DNA from: Hyphomicrobiales bacterium
GTDB lineage: Bacteria; Pseudomonadota; Alphaproteobacteria; Rhizobiales; Rhizobiaceae
DNA: 64,000 bases
Reading direction: 5' to 3'
NCBI GenBank assembly: GCA_900472625.1
Contig: UCIT01000085.1
Location: forward strand, 95,374 to 159,373
Shown: positions 8,937-16,744 of the stretch, one piece after another
Numbering within the stretch: the first letter of the stretch is position 1
Layout of the letters: each line of letters starts with the position of its first letter
The notes under the pieces: generated by a model
The model's input: the letters and a program-made list of their open reading frames with translations, nothing else
Database searches by the model: none
Told to the model about the DNA's origin: nothing
Position numbers and translations under genes: made by a program

Positions 8937-8987
8937 GCTAAATTTGCCGTCTCGTTTCCGTCATATCGAACTTCAAAGGATAGATCC

Positions 8988-10451
8988 ATGAAAGCCCAGC
9001 CGAAAGCATCGCACTTCATCGACGGCGAGTATGTCGAGGACGACGCCGGCAGCGTGATCGAGAGCCTCTATCCGGCGACCGGCGAGGTGATCGCCCGGCT
9101 GCACGCGGCGACGCCCGCCATCGTCGAAAAGGCAATCGCCGCGGCGAAGCGGGCGCAGCCGGAATGGGCGGCGATGAGCCCCACGGCACGGGGTCGTATC
9201 CTGAAGCGCGCCGCCGAGATCATGCGCCAGCGCAACCGCGAACTTTCCGAGCTCGAGACGCTCGATACCGGCAAGCCGATCCAGGAAACCATCGTCGCCG
9301 ATCCAACGTCGGGCGCCGACAGCTTCGAGTTCTTCGGCGGCGTGATTGCGGCCGGACTGAATGGTCAATACATCCCGCTTGGCGGCGACTTTGCCTATAC
9401 CAAGCGGGTGCCGCTCGGCGTCTGCGTCGGCATCGGCGCCTGGAACTATCCGCAGCAGATCGCCTGCTGGAAGGGCGCGCCGGCGCTCGCCGCCGGCAAC
9501 GCCATGGTGTTCAAGCCGTCTGAAAACACGCCGCTTGGCGCATTGAAGATCGCCGAGATCCTGATCGAGGCCGGCCTGCCGAAGGGACTTTTCAACGTCA
9601 TCCAGGGTGACCGCGATACCGGGCCGCTGCTCGTCAACCACCCCGATGTCGCCAAGGTGTCGCTGACCGGCTCGGTGCCGACGGGCCGCAAGGTGGCGGC
9701 CGCCGCCGCCGGCAATCTCAAGCATGTGACGATGGAGCTCGGGGGCAAGTCGCCGCTGATCGTCTTCGACGACGCCGATATCGACAGCGCCATCGGCGGC
9801 GCCATGCTCGGCAACTTCTACTCGACCGGCCAGGTCTGCTCGAATGGCACCCGTGTCTTCGTGCAGAAAGCCATCAAGGGCGAATTCCTGAATCGGCTGA
9901 AGGCGCGCACCGACGCGATGGTGATCGGCGACCCGATGGACGAGGCGACGCAGGTCGGGCCGATGGTCTCCTGGGCACAGCGCGAAAAGGTGCTGGAGTA
10001 TATCGAGAAGGGCAAGGCGCAGGGCGCCACGCTCATCGCCGGAGGCGGCATTCCGAACAACGTCGCCGGCGAAGGCTATTACGTGCAGCCGACCGTCTTC
10101 GCCGATGTGACCGACGAGATGACGATCGCCCGCGAGGAGATCTTCGGACCTGTGATGTGCGTGCTCGATTTCGACGACGAGGCCGAGGTGATCGCCCGCG
10201 GCAACGCCACCGAATTCGGCTTGGCGGCCGGTGTATTCACGTCGGATCTTTCGCGCGGCCATCGCGTGGTCGACCAGCTCGACGCTGGGACGCTGTGGAT
10301 CAACACCTACAATCTATGCCCGGTGGAGATCCCCTTTGGCGGCTCCAAGCAGTCAGGCTTCGGGCGCGAGAACTCGCTTGCCGCGCTGGAGCATTATTCC
10401 GAGCTGAAGACGGTTTATGTCGGCATGGGCAAGGTCGAGGCGCCGTATTGA
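8988..10451 (+). CDS. betB: Betaine-aldehyde dehydrogenase BetB
   Basis: A 487-residue aldehyde dehydrogenase oxidising betaine aldehyde to glycine betaine with NAD(P)+, the second step of osmoprotectant synthesis from choline. The catalytic cysteine is C284 in GQVCSNGTR and the general base is E250 in TMELGGKSP; the cofactor segment KPSENTPL is at about 176-183. SNGTR after the cysteine is typical of BetB. Start ATG 8988 has AAAGGA upstream. It is tail-to-tail with an antitoxin gene only 8 bp away, which separates it from betA, its usual operon partner. Confidence 0.9.
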   Translation: MKAQPKASHFIDGEYVEDDAGSVIESLYPATGEVIARLHAATPAIVEKAIAAAKRAQPEWAAMSPTARGRILKRAAEIMRQRNRELSELETLDTGKPIQETIVADPTSGADSFEFFGGVIAAGLNGQYIPLGGDFAYTKRVPLGVCVGIGAWNYPQQIACWKGAPALAAGNAMVFKPSENTPLGALKIAEILIEAGLPKGLFNVIQGDRDTGPLLVNHPDVAKVSLTGSVPTGRKVAAAAAGNLKHVTMELGGKSPLIVFDDADIDSAIGGAMLGNFYSTGQVCSNGTRVFVQKAIKGEFLNRLKARTDAMVIGDPMDEATQVGPMVSWAQREKVLEYIEKGKAQGATLIAGGGIPNNVAGEGYYVQPTVFADVTDEMTIAREEIFGPVMCVLDFDDEAEVIARGNATEFGLAAGVFTSDLSRGHRVVDQLDAGTLWINTYNLCPVEIPFGGSKQSGFGRENSLAALEHYSELKTVYVGMGKVEAPY

Positions 10452-10459
10452 CGATAGGG

Positions 10460-10813
10460 TCAGTCCACCACGAGATCGTCGAGATCGACCTTGAGAGCGG
10501 ACGCGATGCGCTTCAGCACATCGAAGGAGCCGGTCTTCTTGCCGGTCTCGATTTCGGAGAGATAGGGCTGAGAAATGGCCGCCGCTGCCGCAAGTTCGGA
10601 AACAGTCATCTTGCGATAGGTTCGAAACGTGCGGATGCGGTTGTCGCTCTCCGTGAGCTCCTTGACGAACTCATAGGGCCAGGTCTCCTCGCCGACGGCA
10701 ACGCGCGCCATGATGGCATCGGCGCGCAGCCCATCGACCAGGTCCTCATAGTCATCCTCGCTCAGAAGGACATAGTTTTTCCCGTCAATCGTCAGCTTCT
10801 GGATATCGCCCAT
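10460..10813 (-). CDS. XRE-type antitoxin with PHD-like N-terminal part
   Basis: A 117-residue protein, second gene of a toxin-first type II toxin-antitoxin pair. The N-terminal part (DGKNYVLLSEDDYEDLVDG) resembles the strand-helix start of Phd/YefM antitoxins. The C-terminal half is a Cro/C1-type helix-turn-helix (MTVSELAAAAAISQPYLSEI, about residues 69-88, then ETGKKTG). It should neutralise the toxin encoded 6 bp upstream and repress the operon. It lies on the strand opposite to betB and betA and ends 8 bp from the betB stop. Confidence 0.8.
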   Translation of the reverse strand: MGDIQKLTIDGKNYVLLSEDDYEDLVDGLRADAIMARVAVGEETWPYEFVKELTESDNRIRTFRTYRKMTVSELAAAAAISQPYLSEIETGKKTGSFDVLKRIASALKVDLDDLVVD

Positions 10814-10819
10814 CCCGTC

Positions 10820-11065
10820 TTACTCCTTGTAGATGCTACCGCGTGGGCCGGCCTCGACGACCATGACCATCCTCCCCTGATCGTCGATGATGACGCGATC
10901 CTGACCAACACGGATGCGATAGTAGTTCTTGCCTTTCATCTTCTTGATGTCGACCGGCTGCCCCAGCGCATAGGCATCGAGCTTCGCGTATATGGCGGCC
11001 CGCCGCTTTGGCTGCATCCGATCCAGGCTCTTCTGCGCCTCGCGTGTGACAACAATGACTTTCAT
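10820..11065 (-). CDS. RelE/ParE-family toxin
   Basis: An 81-residue basic protein starting MKVIVVTREAQKSLDRMQPK and ending EAGPRGSIYKE. The pattern RIRVGQDRVIIDD near residues 50-62 followed by the GPRGSIY tail is typical of RelE/ParE-fold toxins that pair with XRE antitoxins. The frame is open much further upstream, across the start of betA, but the ATG at 11065 gives the family's normal length. Directly upstream is the inverted repeat GAAAG-TATAG-CTTTC (11066-11080), a possible autoregulatory site. The unit inhabits the interval between betB and betA. Confidence 0.8.
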   Translation of the reverse strand: MKVIVVTREAQKSLDRMQPKRRAAIYAKLDAYALGQPVDIKKMKGKNYYRIRVGQDRVIIDDQGRMVMVVEAGPRGSIYKE

Positions 11066-11161
11066 GAAAGTATAGCTTTCAGCGATAGTTTTGGCCACGA
11101 TAAAAATAGCAATGAGATATACACCCACTAGTAGCAAAGCTTCAAGGATATGGGAATGACC

Positions 11162-12811
11162 ATGCAGGCAGACTTCGTCATAATCGGTTCCGGCTCGGCC
11201 GGCTCTGCGCTTGCCTACCGGCTGTCTGAGGACGGCAAGCATAGCGTCATCGTCATAGAGGCCGGCGGGTCTGATTTTGGGCCTTTTATCCAGATGCCGG
11301 CGGCGTTGGCCTGGCCGATGAGCATGAAGCGCTACAACTGGGGCTATCTCTCCGAGCCCGAGCCGAACCTCAACAACCGCCGCATCACCGCGCCGCGCGG
11401 CAAGGTTATCGGTGGGTCGTCGTCGATTAACGGCATGGTCTATGTGCGCGGGCACGCCGAGGACTACAACCGCTGGGAGGCGCTCGGCGCCAATGGCTGG
11501 GCTTATGCCGACGTGCTGCCCTATTTCAAGCGGATGGAAAACAGCCATGGCGGCGAAGAGGGATGGCGCGGCACCGACGGGCCGCTGCACGTGCAGCGCG
11601 GCGGCATGAAGAACCCGTTGTTTCACGCCTTCATCGAGGCGGGCAAGCAGGCCGGGTTCGAGGCGACGGACGATTACAACGGTTCGAAGCAGGAAGGCTT
11701 CGGGCTGATGGAGCAGACGATCTTCCAAGGGCGGCGCTGGTCGGCCGCCAATGCCTATCTTAAGCCGGCGTTGAAGCGGCCGAATGTATCGCTCGTCTAT
11801 GGTCTTGCCCGCAAGGTGGTGATCGAGAACGGCCGGGCGACCGGCGTCGAGATCGAACGCGGCGGCAAGGTCGAGGTGATCAAAGCCAACCGCGAGGTAA
11901 TCGTATCAGCCTCGTCGTTCAATTCTCCGAAGCTCCTGATGCTCTCGGGTATCGGCCCGGCCGACCATCTGAAGGAGATGGGCATCGAGGTGAAGGTCGA
12001 TCGTCCCGGCGTCGGCGCCAACCTGCACGACCATCTGGAGTTCTACTTCCAGCAGGTCTCGACCAAGCCGGTGTCGCTTTATTCCTGGCTCCCGTGGTTC
12101 TGGCAGGGGGTAGCGGGTGCGCAGTGGATGTTCACCCGGTCAGGTCTCGGTACATCCAACCAGTTCGAGGCCTGCGCCTTCCTGCGTTCGGCGCCTGGGG
12201 TCAAGCAGCCAGATATACAGTATCACTTCCTGCCCGTGGCCATCAGCTATGACGGCAAGGCGGCGGCCAAGAGCCATGGGTTCCAGGTCCACGTCGGCTT
12301 CAACCTGACGAAATCGCGCGGCGACGTCACGCTGCGTTCAGCCGACCCGAAGGACGATCCGGTGCTGCGCTTCAACTACATGAGCCACCCGGAGGACTGG
12401 GAGAAGTTTCGCCATTGCGTGCGCCTCACTCGCGAGATCTTCGGCCAGCAGGCCTTCGATCACTATCGCGGCGCCGAGATCCAGCCGGGCGAAGCGGTCC
12501 AGACGGACGAGGAAATCGACGCTTTCCTGCGCGAGCATCTGGAGAGCGCCTACCACCCCTGCGGCACCTGCAAGATGGGCGCCAAGGACGATCCGATGGC
12601 GGTGGTCGACCCGGAGACGCGGGTGATCGGCGTCGATGGCCTGCGCGTCGCCGACTCGTCGATCTTCCCTCACGTGACCTACGGCAACCTCAACGGTCCG
12701 TCGATCATGACCGGCGAGAAGGCAGCCGACCACATCCTCGGCAAGCAGCCGCTGCCGCGCTCGAACCAGGAGCCGTGGATCAATCCGCGCTGGGAAGTGA
12801 GCGATCGGTAG
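11162..12811 (+). CDS. betA: Choline dehydrogenase BetA
   Basis: A 549-residue GMC-family FAD flavoprotein converting choline to betaine aldehyde, probably membrane-associated. The FAD-binding GSGSAGSALAYRLSEDG begins at about residue 9, the GMC signature region GGSSSINGMVYVRGH at about 84-98, and the C-terminal active-site block HPCGTCKMG at about 465. In-frame ATGs lie at 11150, 11156 and 11162; the last matches the usual BetA start (MQADFVIIGSG) and has GGGAA upstream, while 11156 with AAGGA is an alternative. It is separated from betB by a toxin-antitoxin pair on the other strand and ends 3 bp from vapC. Confidence 0.9.
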   Translation: MQADFVIIGSGSAGSALAYRLSEDGKHSVIVIEAGGSDFGPFIQMPAALAWPMSMKRYNWGYLSEPEPNLNNRRITAPRGKVIGGSSSINGMVYVRGHAEDYNRWEALGANGWAYADVLPYFKRMENSHGGEEGWRGTDGPLHVQRGGMKNPLFHAFIEAGKQAGFEATDDYNGSKQEGFGLMEQTIFQGRRWSAANAYLKPALKRPNVSLVYGLARKVVIENGRATGVEIERGGKVEVIKANREVIVSASSFNSPKLLMLSGIGPADHLKEMGIEVKVDRPGVGANLHDHLEFYFQQVSTKPVSLYSWLPWFWQGVAGAQWMFTRSGLGTSNQFEACAFLRSAPGVKQPDIQYHFLPVAISYDGKAAAKSHGFQVHVGFNLTKSRGDVTLRSADPKDDPVLRFNYMSHPEDWEKFRHCVRLTREIFGQQAFDHYRGAEIQPGEAVQTDEEIDAFLREHLESAYHPCGTCKMGAKDDPMAVVDPETRVIGVDGLRVADSSIFPHVTYGNLNGPSIMTGEKAADHILGKQPLPRSNQEPWINPRWEVSDR

Positions 12812-12814
12812 GGA

Positions 12815-13180
12815 TCAAATCACATAGGGCAGCCGCACCCCGGGTACGTCTGCCGGAAAGTCCTTGCTGTTGCGCGTGACGAGCAGCATCGCATTCGTAT
12901 CGGCGGTCGCCCAGATTATCGCGTCGGGAAGCTTGATGCGGTATTTCCGCCTGAATTCGACGGCTCTTTCCGCGATGGATGCCTCAAGCGGAATCACTTG
13001 AAATCCGGCCAGGAAGCGTCGAGTGGCGTCGGCAACATCGTTGCGGGCACCCGCCAACACCTCCATCCAAGTTATTACGCTGATCGCTGCGCTGTCGTAG
13101 CGATCAAATTCTTGGGCGGCTTGCGGAATGGCGTTCAGGTGGTCGATGAGGATATTGGTGTCGAACAGCGGCTTCACCAT
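12815..13180 (-). CDS. vapC: VapC-type PIN-domain toxin
   Basis: A 121-residue PIN-domain ribonuclease, expected to cleave specific RNAs when freed from its antitoxin. Acidic metal ligands are visible: Asp in MVKPLFDTNILID, Glu in TWMEVLAGA, Asp in KLPDAIIWATA and the late acidic residue in NSKDF. The ATG at 13180 overlaps the antitoxin stop by 7 bp, showing translational coupling. It ends 3 bp from betA, tail to tail. Confidence 0.85.
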   Translation of the reverse strand: MVKPLFDTNILIDHLNAIPQAAQEFDRYDSAAISVITWMEVLAGARNDVADATRRFLAGFQVIPLEASIAERAVEFRRKYRIKLPDAIIWATADTNAMLLVTRNSKDFPADVPGVRLPYVI

Positions 13181-13389
13181 TCGTCCCTTATCTCCTCCTG
13201 ATAGGCAAGACCATCGACTTTCCGGTCGCCCCACAATCCAAAGGCCTCGCTCCGATCGCGAGGCGCGTCTTGCTCAAGCAACTCACTGACGGCCTTGCGA
13301 ATAAGCGAGGCACGGGAGACGTTCTTGGCCGCAGCAATCACGTCAAGAGCCCTAAGATCATCTTCACCGACATCCACAAGGATCCTCAT
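13174..13389 (-). CDS. VapB-like ribbon-helix-helix antitoxin
   Basis: A 71-residue antitoxin, MRILVDVGEDDLRALDVIAA at the start, with a CopG/ribbon-helix-helix pattern (NVSRASLIRKAVSELLEQ) and an acidic, Trp-ending tail (YQEEIRDEW) that would wrap the toxin. It is translated from ATG 13389 with AGGAGGGCGCA upstream and overlaps vapC by 7 bp. RHH-type antitoxins pairing with PIN toxins are common in rhizobia. Confidence 0.8.
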   Translation of the reverse strand: MRILVDVGEDDLRALDVIAAAKNVSRASLIRKAVSELLEQDAPRDRSEAFGLWGDRKVDGLAYQEEIRDEW

Positions 13390-13413
13390 TGCGCCCTCCT
13401 AAAACTAGGCCGG

Positions 13414-13442
13414 ATAGATATCATCTATATATATCATATATC
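13414..13442 (-). promoter_or_regulatory. AT-rich promoter/operator of the vapBC pair
   Basis: A strikingly AT-rich 29-bp stretch 25 bp upstream of the antitoxin start, in otherwise GC-rich DNA. It holds two direct copies of ATATCAT (13418-13424 and 13431-13437), 13 bp apart, within a run of alternating AT. Repeated short sites are typical of ribbon-helix-helix autorepression, and the AT content fits a -10 region. Assignment is by position and composition. Confidence 0.5.
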
Positions 13443-13547
13443 GGTCAATGACAACCTCTCCCACCTATTCGACAGGGCTTGCAAACACCGTCTGCGGGGC
13501 AGATAAGACCGGTGCCCCCAATCCTGCCTTCACCCCAAGTAACCGAC

Positions 13548-14909
13548 ATGCCCCCGCTTTACCGCAAGTCCAAGCTCATCCGCCGCTCTCGCGTCTTTCG
13601 TGGTTCGTTTTCTCTCTGGAAGCCTCGCCTCGTCTTCTGGTGCGGGGCGCTGGCGATCGGGGTGATCAGCGTCGGCTTTGCCGAGCTTGCCGATCTCGCG
13701 CAGAAGACGTTTGCGTCGGTGACGACATCGGGGCGATGGTCCTTCCTGCTTCCGCTTCTGATCACGCCGATTGGCTTCGTCGTTTCAGCCTATCTGGCGG
13801 CGAAGTTGTTTCCGAATTCGCAGGGCAGCGGCATTCCGCAGGCGATCGCGGCACGTCATCTGCATGAGTATGAGGACCGGTCGCGGCTGTTGTCGCTCAG
13901 GATCGCCTTCGGCAAGATCCTGCTGACGGTGCTCGGGCTATTCTCCGGCGCCTCGATCGGCCGCGAGGGGCCGACGGTGCAGGTCGGCGCCTCGATCATG
14001 CTTGGCGTCGCCCGCTTCGGCGGCATGGCGCAGGCGCGCGGGCTGATCCTGGCCGGGTCGGCGGCCGGCATCGCCGCAGCCTTCAACACGCCGCTCGCCG
14101 GCATCGTCTTCGCCATCGAAGAGATGAGCCGTACCTATGAATCACGCTCCAACGGGCTGGTGCTGACGGCGGTGATCCTGTCGGGTCTCGCAGCGCTCGG
14201 ACTTTCCGGCAGCTACAATTATTTCGGCTCGACCTCGGTCGCGCCGATGCACCTAGCCGATTGGGGGCTGGTGCTGATCTGCGGCATCGGCGGCGGGGCG
14301 CTGGGCGCCGGCTTCAGCGGCCTGGCGCTCAATGTCGGCCAGCGCGTGCGCCGCTGGGCGCAACCGCAGCCGCTGAAGCGGATGCTGTGGCTCGCCGGCG
14401 GCTGCGGGCTTGCGATCGCCGTCATCGGCGTCGCATCCGGCGGCAACACGTTCGGCACCGGCTACCAGCAGGCGCGCGGCGCCGTCGAGGGGCATGCGCT
14501 GCCGCTGCTGTTCTTCGCCGAAAAGTTCGCGGCCAGTTTCCTGTCGATGGTCTCCGGCATCCCCGGCGGCATCTTCGCGCCGTCGCTTGCCGTCGGCGCG
14601 GGCTTCGGCAGCAGCGTGGGCACGCTGATCGGCAGCAGCATTGCGCTTTCCGCCATTCTCGGCATGGCCGGCTATTTCGCCGGCGTCGTGCAGGCGCCGA
14701 TGACGGCTTTCGTCATCATCCTCGAAATGACCGGGGACCACGAAGCCGTGATCCCGATCATGGCGGTGTCGATGATCGGCTATGTCACCTCGCGTATCCT
14801 GTCGCGCGAACCACTCTATCATGGGCTTTCGCGGGTGTTCATCGCCGCGGCGATCCGGGCAAGACGGGCAGCGGACAAGGCGTCACATCAGCAAGAGCCG
14901 GCGCACTGA
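13548..14909 (+). CDS. ClC-family chloride channel / Cl-/H+ antiporter
   Basis: A 453-residue inner-membrane protein. The three chloride-binding signatures are present: GSGIPQA, GREGPTVQVG (its Glu is the gating glutamate) and GGIFAPSLAVGAG. It carries about ten or more hydrophobic segments and no C-terminal CBS domains. It would move chloride, probably coupled to protons, and aid acid or osmotic stress responses. The ATG at 13548 is preferred; the frame is open upstream to a TTG at 13479 without a clear ribosome site. It is convergent with the Rrf2 gene. Confidence 0.85.
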   Translation: MPPLYRKSKLIRRSRVFRGSFSLWKPRLVFWCGALAIGVISVGFAELADLAQKTFASVTTSGRWSFLLPLLITPIGFVVSAYLAAKLFPNSQGSGIPQAIAARHLHEYEDRSRLLSLRIAFGKILLTVLGLFSGASIGREGPTVQVGASIMLGVARFGGMAQARGLILAGSAAGIAAAFNTPLAGIVFAIEEMSRTYESRSNGLVLTAVILSGLAALGLSGSYNYFGSTSVAPMHLADWGLVLICGIGGGALGAGFSGLALNVGQRVRRWAQPQPLKRMLWLAGGCGLAIAVIGVASGGNTFGTGYQQARGAVEGHALPLLFFAEKFAASFLSMVSGIPGGIFAPSLAVGAGFGSSVGTLIGSSIALSAILGMAGYFAGVVQAPMTAFVIILEMTGDHEAVIPIMAVSMIGYVTSRILSREPLYHGLSRVFIAAAIRARRAADKASHQQEPAH

Positions 14910-14934
14910 GACGCCGCCTTGGCGCGGGGCCCTG

Positions 14935-15026
14935 AAGCGTGTCGCGATCCTTCGGGTGCGCTTTAAGCCTTTGTTTTATCGTATGTCGTCGCCGCAAAAC
15001 CGCTGCGCACTCTTGCGCGGAATGCT
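14935..15026. repeat. Dispersed rhizobial-type intergenic repeat (putative)
   Basis: The segment running from AGCGTGTCGCGATCCTTCGG through the central TTTGTTTTATCGTATGTCGT to GCGGAATGCTC closely resembles a repeat I recall from many Rhizobiaceae intergenic regions (GTGTCGCGATC... CATGTCGT... CAAAACCGCTGC...). It lies between the convergent ClC and Rrf2 genes. The call is from memory; only one copy occurs in this window. Confidence 0.4.
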
Positions 15027-15473
15027 CTACGCCAGCAGTCGCGTCACCTGAGCGCCCCTGGCAGGCGCAACGGCGTCGGCGATCGTCGTCGAGAACAGCA
15101 CCTTGCGGGTGGCGTCTGCCACCTTGGCAAAGACGTGGCGGATCTGACAGTTCTGTTCGCCGTCACAATCGTCGCACTTGCGGTAAGCGGTGAGCGACAG
15201 GCAGGGAAGCGGGGCGATGGGGCCGTCGATGATGCGCAGGACCTCGCCGAAGGTGATCATGTGGGCCGGCTTCAGCAGCAGGTAACCGCCCTGCTTGCCG
15301 CGACGGCTGATCACGATGCCCTGGTGTTTGAGGTCGAGGAGGATCTGCTCAAGGAACTTTTTCGGAATTCGCTGCTGCGCTGCAATGTCGGAGATCATCA
15401 CGGGTGCGCCGTCATCGGCCTCGGCCAGAACGGTAAGCGCCCGGAGCGCATATTTCGCCTTCTGCGTGATCAT
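15027..15473 (-). CDS. Rrf2-family transcriptional regulator with four-cysteine motif
   Basis: A 148-residue Rrf2 regulator starting MITQKAKYALRALTVLAEAD. The winged helix includes IAAQQRIPKKFLEQILLDLK and RRGKQGGYLL. Four cysteines, C91, C100, C103 and C109, sit where IscR, NsrR and RirA bind an iron-sulfur cluster, but the spacing (C-x8-C-x2-C-x5-C) is its own. It is divergent from the cysH/cysDN genes across 411 bp, so it is a candidate regulator of sulfate assimilation, as CymR is in Firmicutes; the target is inferred only from position. ATG 15473 gives the family N-terminus. Confidence 0.8.
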   Translation of the reverse strand: MITQKAKYALRALTVLAEADDGAPVMISDIAAQQRIPKKFLEQILLDLKHQGIVISRRGKQGGYLLLKPAHMITFGEVLRIIDGPIAPLPCLSLTAYRKCDDCDGEQNCQIRHVFAKVADATRKVLFSTTIADAVAPARGAQVTRLLA

Positions 15474-15683
15474 CTCGAACCATCGGTACACACGGCGGGC
15501 GCGATAAAATGCCCGGTCGCAATCTTCCAAAATCTTCTATGCCATACGCCGGATGAACGGAGTTTGAACAAAGGTGTGGAAACCCTTGGGAGACAAGGCT
15601 TTCGTGTGTGTCTTCCTGATAAAATCAGCAAATGTGAATTTACGCCAAAACGGCACCAAACAATCATCAAATCAGATTTCCAG

Positions 15684-15712
15684 TTGACAGACGTCGTGTT
15701 ACACTACTAAAT
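15684..15712 (+). promoter_or_regulatory. Sigma-70-type promoter for cysH
   Basis: TTGACA (15684-15689) followed after 17 bp by CTAAAT (15707-15712): a perfect -35 and a fair -10 box with ideal spacing. Transcription would begin near 15719, giving a leader of about 165 nt before cysH. Confidence 0.55.
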
Positions 15713-15857
15713 CACTAGAGATTGAGGCGAACAGGCGGTATTCATCGCCTGCGCGGCGGCTTTTCTGCATTGCAGCGGCCGGGGAGAGATATTTGCTCTT
15801 TTACCGCCTGCTTTCGAAATCCCTTTTTCTGTCCTGCCCGATGGCAAGCTGCGATAC

Positions 15858-15879
15858 TCCTGTCACTATCAGGACAGGA
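15858..15879 (+). promoter_or_regulatory. Inverted repeat overlapping the cysH ribosome site
   Basis: TCCTGTC and GACAGGA, perfect 7-bp arms around ACTATCAG. The right arm supplies the AGGA Shine-Dalgarno, 5 bases before the cysH ATG. It may be an RNA hairpin that hides the ribosome site or a DNA operator; the sequence alone does not decide. Confidence 0.4.
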
Positions 15880-15884
15880 TTCCC

Positions 15885-16628
15885 ATGACTGTTGCCCATA
15901 CAATCGAAGAAGCGGAAACGCTGAACGCGAAGCTTGCCAGCCTCAATCTGGCCGAACGCCTGTCGTTCGTCGCCGGCCTCGGCGGGCGCGTGGTCTTCAC
16001 GACCTCGCTCGGCATCGAGGACCAGGTGATCACCGCCGAAATCGGCAATCACCGCCTGCCGATCGACGTGGTGACGCTGCAGACCGGTCGACTTTTTCCC
16101 GAGACGCTCACGCTGCTCGACGAGACGGAAAAGCAATACGACATCCGCATCCACCGCTACGAGCCCGAGCAGGCCGACATCGATGCCTATGCGGCGCAGT
16201 ACGGCCTCAATGGCTTTTACGAGAGCGTCGAAGCCCGGCATGCCTGTTGTGGCGTGCGCAAGCTGAAGCCGCTTGCGCGTGCACTCTCTGGGGCGACGAT
16301 CTGGATCACCGGCCTGCGCCGTGGCCAATCGGCGAACCGGGCAGAAACGCCATTTGCCGAATATGACGCCGAGCGCCACCTGCTGAAGGTCAATCCTCTG
16401 GCCGACTGGGACATCGACGTCATCAAGGCTTACGTTTCCGTCAACAGCGTGCCGGTCAACCCGATGCACGCGCGCGGCTATCCCTCCATCGGCTGCGAGC
16501 CGTGTACCCGCGCCATCAAGCCCGGCGAGCCCGAGCGCGCCGGCCGCTGGTGGTGGGAACAGGACGAAACGCGCGAATGCGGCCTGCACGTGGCCGAGGA
16601 AGCCGCCGCCATTTCCATTCAGCAGTAG
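15885..16628 (+). CDS. cysH: Assimilatory APS reductase CysH (adenylyl-sulfate reductase)
   Basis: A 247-residue protein reducing adenylyl sulfate to sulfite with thioredoxin. It carries the [4Fe-4S] ligands that mark APS-type rather than PAPS-type enzymes, C121-C122 (HACCGVRK) and C204/C207 (GCEPCTRA), plus the catalytic C232 in the tail ECGLHV. The PP-loop-like start is TTSLGIEDQVI (39-49). It precedes cysDN, which make its substrate; the lack of an APS kinase domain in CysN fits an APS reductase. A 116-bp gap separates it from cysD. Confidence 0.92.
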   Translation: MTVAHTIEEAETLNAKLASLNLAERLSFVAGLGGRVVFTTSLGIEDQVITAEIGNHRLPIDVVTLQTGRLFPETLTLLDETEKQYDIRIHRYEPEQADIDAYAAQYGLNGFYESVEARHACCGVRKLKPLARALSGATIWITGLRRGQSANRAETPFAEYDAERHLLKVNPLADWDIDVIKAYVSVNSVPVNPMHARGYPSIGCEPCTRAIKPGEPERAGRWWWEQDETRECGLHVAEEAAAISIQQ

Positions 16629-16744
16629 ACCCACCGGCATCGGGATCCGAGCGCGGCCATCGCCAGCGCTCCCCGGTGCACACACTTATTGCATTCCAGG
16701 CGCTTCGTTCCTGCGAATGATCGAAGTCTGGAGTAGAACACGAC

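Larger units (their letters stand above)
15474..15884. other. Intergenic regulatory region between the Rrf2 gene and cysH
   Basis: A 411-bp stretch without a supportable gene. It contains the likely cysH promoter (15684-15712), a hairpin CAGGCG/CGCCTG around 15731-15750, an inverted repeat at the cysH ribosome site (15858-15879), and on the Rrf2 side a CTGAT-aaa-ATCAG palindrome near 15616. Its composition is more AT-rich than the neighbouring genes, especially 15600-15720. Confidence 0.5.

Noticed and set aside
8973..10262. A 429-codon minus-strand frame inside betB
   Set aside because: betB has a complete aldehyde dehydrogenase sequence with catalytic Cys and Glu; the opposite frame has no support.
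11066..11728. Longer N-terminal extension of the RelE-like toxin over the betA start
   Set aside because: The extension lies antisense to conserved betA codons, and toxin family length and the ATG at 11065 fit without it.
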